Of a stretch of DNA of 64,000 nt, positions 58,669-64,000 are shown in pieces (position 1 is the first letter of the stretch; each line of letters starts with the position of its first letter). The stretch is from Straminergon stramineum. Taxonomy: Eukaryota > Streptophyta > Bryopsida > Hypnales > Calliergonaceae. The notes under the pieces were generated by a model that was not told the origin of the DNA, did no database searches, and was given only the letters and a program-made list of their open reading frames with translations. Position numbers and translations under genes: made by a program. The stretch is taken from NCBI GenBank assembly GCA_963920665.1, contig OY987271.1:1552501-1616500 (forward strand), in the 5' to 3' direction.

Positions 58669-59509
58669 CTTATTGTTGGAGATTCTTTCAATGTTTGAAC
58701 AAGTAAAGTCTATTTTGTTAAATGTTGTGAATATTAATCTTTCAAAATTTCTCTACAAAAAATGAGATAATTCTTGAATATTGTTTGACCATTCATACAC
58801 TACATTACGGCTCTTATAAACTTACATGTTTACCACATAGAATCACTAAAGTATGAGCATCCATTACCAACTTTGCCTAAATACCAACACCTCAAATGAT
58901 GGTATGAGTGTGGAACTTGAAAGATATGGTAAAGTGACAATAAAGGTTGCCATTGGAAGAAGTCAATGACTAAATGTCATTATGTGAATCCACCATGGGA
59001 GTGCTCATTGCATTTTGGGCAACATGAGTATGTGCTTTATTTGTAGTTATGTGATTGTGCCCCTATATATGGTCAATAATTGAAGGTCTATTGAGACGAA
59101 CTTTAGAAGTGGATATACCTCTAGTTTTTGAGACCAAAGTACTTTCTTTTCACTTCAAGACACTAGTTTCCTTTTAAAATAACTACTCTAAATGTGTTTG
59201 AATTAGCAATTGAAAATTGATACCTACTATACAATGACCTCATTTTTTGTTAAATTTTGTTGGAGGTCCGAAGAGTACGCTAGATTCCCTTCTTATGCAA
59301 TTGGTGGATACCATACAAATGAACTATGAATTTTCAAATTTCTAGAAATACATGTATCCCAAAGCCACCCTAGGCTCTCTTGAACAAAGACAAAACATTT
59401 TTGGCCAAAATTTATAGGAATCTATTTTAGAAAGGGGTCCAAACTAGGTGTAGGTCCTTTAATTGTAGTCAATTTATTCCTTCATCCAAATCCAATCACA
59501 TTTTTTATT
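58669..59509. other. AT-rich intergenic DNA, nothing recognised
   Basis: No gene was supported. Confidence 0.4.
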
Positions 59510-59513
59510 TTAA

Positions 59514-59770
59514 CATTTAAAAGACGGGTTGGTGACTGTAGAAATCATTCCTTTTGGTACCATGAGAATCATTGGTTAAAAAAAATCCAGAAGCCCACAT
59601 TGGAAGTCAAATTACTCTACAGACCTCCCCTAATTACACAAAATTCTAAGGATTAAGGTAGGAAAACCCATATCCAAGAGTGTACCCATAGTTGAGAGTA
59701 GAGTTCCCTCAAAGTGTCCCCTAATGTATCTTGAAACTGTCTTCAAAGTACCTTGAAACCATCTCCATAT
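59514..59770 (+). mobile_element. short TTAA element abutting the next one
   Basis: TTAA (59510-59513) is followed by CATTTAAAAGACGGGTTGG, which matches the left end of the 220-bp subfamily. The right end abuts the TTAA at 59771-59774 that also bounds the next element. The copy is degraded. Confidence 0.5.
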
Positions 59771-59774
59771 TTAA

Positions 59775-60719
59775 CCCCTAAAGGTATTTGACTATGTTTT
59801 CACCCAAAACGCTCCAAAACTGTCAACTCCAATACAAGTACCAAGTTTTAGAAAAAATACATTTTTGGACAAATGTAACCATAGGATCTTGTAGTACACT
59901 AGTTTGGAAAGATGTGGAAAAAATTTCAGAAATTTCCACTGTTTGGATTGCAAGATATTAGCATTTGAAGTGACAAAAAGTCATTTTTTGGCCCTGCAAA
60001 AATTTGGGCAGCTGCACTTCACAAGGTCAAATCATTATGAAAAAATGTCCAAAATGGTAGTAACTCTTTGGATTCATTTTCTAAGTCATGTTGGCTACAT
60101 GTTTGAAAAATTTTAGATCATTTGGAATTGTACAACATATAGGAAAAAAATAGTAAGTTGAAAGAAGTAGAGAATGATTCAAAATATTAAATTGTTAATA
60201 ATTTATTTATGGAATTGAAAAATTCCAATCCCAATGGTGAAATTGTTGTAATAAACAATCTACACCTCATCTTTTTATTTTTTTCCAAAAATATTAAAAA
60301 TCGAATTAAATAAAGGTCTTCAAAATTTATTTTAGAGTAGAGATTCCATTACTACCCACAAACTACCTACAACTAAAACTCTTCATAACTTTCATCTCAT
60401 AAATTGAAATGGAATGATTAAAAGCTTTCCATGCATATACAAATTAGGAAAATAAATTTCAAATTTTTATTTTTTTTAAAAGTCATTTTTAAAGAAGTTT
60501 TTTTTGTTGCCTGGGCTGCCCACTGAGCAATGAAAACAAAATATCATACAATAATTTTTTAACCATGTATTCAAAAGTTATGAAATTTTTTGGGTCTTAA
60601 AGCTACTCCTCGGGCACATGTTGTGTGAAAATTTCAAAGAAAAAAAATAAAAATTTCATTTGTAGTGAGCTGCCCGAAATCGCTATGTTGCCAAAAAATA
60701 CCATTTGGTCCTTCAGGGG
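59775..60719 (+). mobile_element. TTAA element 5 (945 bp, longest of the family here)
   Basis: CCCCTAAAGGTAT at the left and, inverted, CCCCTGAAGGACC at the right, with TTAA on both sides (59771-59774 and 60720-60723). Partial relatives lie at 24382-24720 and 38299-38382, and a deleted one at 58568-58664. No transposase domain was seen. Confidence 0.7.
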
Positions 60720-60723
60720 TTAA

Positions 60724-61061
60724 TTGTGGTTGGTGGGCTCTGATTTTTTCAGATTTTGGTGCTAGAATCAAGGAAGATTTAGTAGAGTGTGGCTATGGGT
60801 GCCCTAGGGAGTTCTACTTTGAAAATTCATAGAAATTAGATGCCTTATCCAAAAATTCTATTTCTTTTTTTGAAAATTCATGATTTTCAATTGCTTATAA
60901 TGAAAAAATATTTTTTGTAGAAAAATTTGATCCTGACTATGCTGAATTGCTTGAATTGACAGTTATGGATGTTCCTACCTTAATAGTTGCACTTCTATCC
61001 TCCATAGAAGGATTCTTTGTCATTCATTGGCCAATGAACAACCCTGCCGTCCTTTTAAGGG
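60724..61061. mobile_element. partial TTAA element, right half
   Basis: The last ~90 bp before TTAA (61062-61065) aligns with the right half of the 220-bp subfamily (CACTTCT, GATTCTTTGTCAT, CCTTTTAAGGG). The left half was not found; the preceding ~240 bp is unassigned. Confidence 0.45.
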
Positions 61062-61065
61062 TTAA

Positions 61066-61819
61066 TGAGTGTTAAGGTATGAGTTGCAAGGAGTGACGAT
61101 TATACGTTATTGTCGTCAACGAACTCTGCTTTTTGAGGGAGCTGCTTGCAAACAATATCTCCATTAACTTATATCTTGCGTTGACATGAAATGCTGCTCG
61201 CTCTCACTACCAGGAAGGAAGGAACGAAAGTCGCCTCCACCTTCGAAAGTCGTAACTCATCTCCACAACCTCTTCCCGAAGTCCTTTCCACTTGAAAATA
61301 ACTCACTTTCAATTCTATCTAAGTGCATTCATTATCAACTCGCCCGCCGCCAAAGATTTCCTTTCCAAGTCCGACCATGTGGGAATTCAGTCACCAATTT
61401 CAACGGAAACCATGAATCTGCTTTTGGGGAACGAATGGGTAGCCAGTGGCTGTTCTTTCAGTGCGGTGCAGCTGAGCGGACGTCGATCGGGATCCAACAC
61501 TCCCTTGCTTGGAAGGCTCCAATAGCGGTGAATCTGGTTCAGACTCTGCGTGGAGAAGTCATGAAGAATCAGATCGAACATGCGAGGTATTTCACAGTTC
61601 TCGCGGGCCCTGGAGAGTGTACATGTATAAATGGCTCACCAGTGGGGGATTCAACTTCACACTCAAACATCGCCATTCACTCAACCATCCATCTTGCTTC
61701 ACAGCCACAACCAGTTTCTAGCCTTGCCTGCCTTTGAAGTCCCGTGAATTGGCTTGCTAGTCTTCAAGAATTCAATTTCTGTCCGCATCGCTCGAGAGCT
61801 GGGTAGGTTGGTTGCAACT
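61066..61819 (+). promoter_or_regulatory. upstream region of germin-like gene B
   Basis: A TATA-like TATAAAT at 61626-61632 lies about 190 bp before the start codon. A 183-codon open frame at 61186-61737 crosses this region, including the TATA box, but matches no family I recognise. It is treated as incidental. Confidence 0.45.
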
Positions 61820-62500
61820 ATGGCGCGCTCGAGAAGAGGAAGTGCCATGAGTTTTCTTATAGGCTGCTGTGCGATAATGCTGGTCGTGGGTACTGTGAAT
61901 GCCGCCGACCCCGACCCGTTGCAAGACTTCTGCGTGGCGGATCTGTCGCCCACTGCGCCTCTCGTCAACGGCTTCGCCTGCAGACCGCGAAGCACCGTCT
62001 CCGCGAAAGACTTCGTCTTCAAGGGCTTTCGAGCGCCAGGCAGCGACGTGAAGCAGTCGCCCACGGGGGCCATCGCGGCGCTGGCCACGCCCGTGGAGTT
62101 CCCGGGACTCAACACGCAGGGCGTCACGCACGCACGACTGGACTTCGACGTGGGAGGCGTGGTGCCGCTGCACACGCACCCGCGCGCCACCGAAACGCTG
62201 TTCGTGTTGAAGGGCCGCATCTACACGGGCTTCGTCAGCGACGACAACGTGCTGTACGCCGCCACGCTGGAGAAGGGCGACGTGATCTTGTTTCCACGCG
62301 CGCTCCTGCACTTCCAGCTCAACGTGGGCAACGAGAGCGCCATCACCTTCAACACGCTCACGTCGCAGAATCCGGGGCTGCTGCTCACCGCCAACCAAAT
62401 CTTCACGCCCAACATCACCAGCGCCGTGATCGAGAAGTCGTTCGGCGTGGACGCCGCCACGGCGAAGCTGCTCAAGGGCTCGTACCCCGGTCACCCTTGA
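61820..62500 (+). CDS. germin-like protein B
   Basis: The second germin-like gene is inverted relative to gene A. It is a secreted Mn-type cupin of 226 residues with the same ligands (H118, H120, E125, H164), disulfide pair (C38, C54) and alanine in place of the box 2 glycine. The start at 61820 was chosen because MARSRRGSAM aligns with gene A and begins the signal peptide; an in-frame ATG 22 codons upstream would add a charged segment unlikely in a secreted protein. The first ~23 codons differ from gene A, whereas 61892-62524 shows no difference from 56522-57154. It has a different upstream region from gene A, so expression may have diverged while the mature proteins stayed the same. Confidence 0.92.
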   Translation: MARSRRGSAMSFLIGCCAIMLVVGTVNAADPDPLQDFCVADLSPTAPLVNGFACRPRSTVSAKDFVFKGFRAPGSDVKQSPTGAIAALATPVEFPGLNTQGVTHARLDFDVGGVVPLHTHPRATETLFVLKGRIYTGFVSDDNVLYAATLEKGDVILFPRALLHFQLNVGNESAITFNTLTSQNPGLLLTANQIFTPNITSAVIEKSFGVDAATAKLLKGSYPGHP

Positions 62501-62524
62501 GTGCTAGTTGCGGCAGCTAATTCC

Positions 62525-62870
62525 GACACCAGCAGCTGAAGGTGAAATGGAGATCAGCGTAGAATTTAATTAGAACTGCCGATATGACTTCAGCATTCAT
62601 GTGCATAATATAAGTATTCCATTCCATTAAAGCCAGTGACATTCACCGGTGGTGTTGACTGGAATCGTTCCACTGAACTGGGTGTGTACTTCTCAATACA
62701 CTGTAAATAATGCATTACTTGTTCATTCAAGTGAGCTGGAAAGCTCCGATGTCCGAGATTATTGTAACTTGGGGGAGGAATGCTGAGGCCCTCTAGACTT
62801 TTCAGTGCATACAAAATGCTGCACCTATTTTTGATCAGAGTTGCGAGTTGGTGATATACATTCCAAGTTT
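62525..62870 (+). repeat. diverged 3' flank of germin-like gene B
   Basis: Counterpart of 56220-56521 in inverse orientation, with many substitutions and indels. It begins immediately after the identical core ends. Confidence 0.8.
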
Positions 62871-63510
62871 ATGGGTTAGCCAATGTAATCTCTCTGCAAT
62901 TATATTTTTAACAGCAATAACCAATACTTTAGTCTATTTACCAGAACTGCTCAGAAAAGACTAGAATATGATATTGGTCTAAAAAGCAAAGAAAGGGTAT
63001 TGTTTGCAAAGAATTGAGAAATAAATCAGAAAATGTGGCGTAGAGCCTGAAGGGATGCAAGTCTCTAATAGGGTATGGAACTAGAATCCGCAGAACGAAT
63101 TTCATCAGCCATATCATTTGGAAACATTAATTTCAAAGTCCATATCCACAGCAGAAGCCATCTACAAGGCAATGAAAACCATGCTTCATGATCCATCGTC
63201 CATTTGCTGGAATTGTGGTATTAAGATACGATTCTGACTTCTGAATGCCAAAAGTATACATATACATCAGAGTACTAGCCAAGATGTACCAGGTGTGAAA
63301 GAAGATAATCAGGTCGGTCTGACATGCATCAAGCTAAGTGATGAAACTCCAGGAATCTTACAATCAGATCAGTAATTTTACTGTGACGTGGTACTAAGAA
63401 AAAGAAAATGGCATTTGCAACATGGCAATCCAACTGGCCATTCATTAAAGATGGAATTCAGTTACAATCGAAGAGGCTAAAATAAAAAACTAAGAAGCAT
63501 AGAGATAAAT
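62871..63510. other. intergenic DNA, probably 3' region of the next gene
   Basis: No gene was recognised. It probably includes the 3' UTR of the minus-strand gene whose stop codon is at 63511. Confidence 0.35.
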
Positions 63511-63700
63511 TTAGAGGGTAGAAACGTCCAAACTTTTTCTTCTCTTCTTGACGCTACTGTCACCTCCAGCCTCGTTCTTGTCTTTCCTCTTTTTTTTCTT
63601 CTTCGGCGTATGCTCGTCTATGCCTTCAGAAACATCCAGACTCTCCTCAACACTTTTGCTTTCTCTAAGTTTTGACATTTTGGCTCCATTCTCTGAAAGC
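63511..63700 (-). CDS. last exon of a lysine-rich, probably nucleolar protein (partial)
   Basis: On the minus strand an AG acceptor at 63702-63701 opens a 190-nt exon (phase: one base, then 62 codons and TAA). It encodes an acidic stretch (SVEESLDVSEGIDEH) followed by basic clusters PKKKKKRKDK and KKRRKSL before the stop. Such tails are typical of nucleolar proteins such as NOP56/NOP58 or CBF5 homologues and act as nuclear or nucleolar localisation signals. The rest of the gene lies beyond the window, so identity cannot be fixed. It could also be a chance open frame, though the frame, acceptor and composition agree. Confidence 0.5.
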
Positions 63701-64000
63701 CTGCATCATCCATGGACTCATATAACAACTTTAGAAATTTAATTAATGCCTTCCCAGATCTGACAGTATCACTAAGGCCTGGTTTACAATTCTCCAGACA
63801 AGGCTTGAGGTCAACACATAGCTATTTAAAGCCCACAGATGGCAAGATATTAAAAAACAAATAAGTTAAGTTAGATTAAGTGGTCTCGTCCATTTGACTA
63901 TTTTGTACGCTAATGGTATTAACAACACTCCATAAAATAGTCAACTGGACAAGACCAACCAATAGTCAACTGCTGCCATGAGAGCATGCATATCATTTTA
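63701..64000 (-). other. probable intron, with a 75-bp hairpin
   Basis: This lies upstream (minus strand) of the final exon and continues off the window. At 63882-63956 an inverted repeat of 23 bp with two mismatches (GGTCTCGTCCATTTGACTAT on the left) surrounds a ~29-bp loop. Confidence 0.5.

Noticed and set aside
61186..61737. 183-codon open frame upstream of germin-like gene B
   Set aside because: It runs through the likely TATA box and leader of gene B, matches no family I recognise, and has no counterpart upstream of gene A.

Overview
The window is nuclear DNA from a land plant. It carries spliced genes for an ECA-type Ca2+-ATPase with plant-style GT-AG introns, intronless germin-like proteins, and remnants of a plant RPN9 proteasome subunit gene and a PATROL1/UNC-13-like (DUF810) gene. 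Coding islands are GC-rich and sit in strongly AT-rich DNA full of small transposons. Short introns and intronless germin genes would fit a bryophyte, but that is only an inference.

Layout. 1-17.7 kb: AT-rich repeats, with one copy of a 1.2 kb dispersed repeat, two TIR elements with 3-bp target duplications, a Tourist-like element, and several elements bounded by TTAA. 17.7-36.4 kb: a large inverted duplication. Each arm holds an RPN9 relic followed by a full-length Ca2+-ATPase gene in 8 coding exons (1052 aa). The two ATPase arms (18525-24198 and 29174-34847) match without an indel over 5674 bp and appear identical, although the RPN9 parts next to them are visibly diverged. The ~4.6 kb between the arms holds a solo LTR and TTAA elements. 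36.4-44.6 kb: repeats, including a TTAA insertion whose empty site survives twice elsewhere in the window. 44.6-51.5 kb: low-copy DNA with gene relics, notably a PATROL1-like pseudogene. 52.5-54.5 kb: a TIR element split by the second copy of the 1.2 kb repeat. 56.2-62.9 kb: an inverted pair of germin-like genes, again with an identical core inside diverged flanks. 63.5-64 kb: the last exon of a lysine-rich, probably nucleolar protein whose gene runs off the window.

The genes do not form a pathway. Two things stand out. First, two independent inverted gene pairs both have homogenised coding cores inside diverged flanks, as expected from gene conversion or template switching between palindromic arms; false duplication in assembly must be excluded for the ATPase pair. 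Second, there is an abundant family of short elements with CCCYTAAAGG-type ends inserted at TTAA, the signature of piggyBac-type transposition, supported here by related empty sites.
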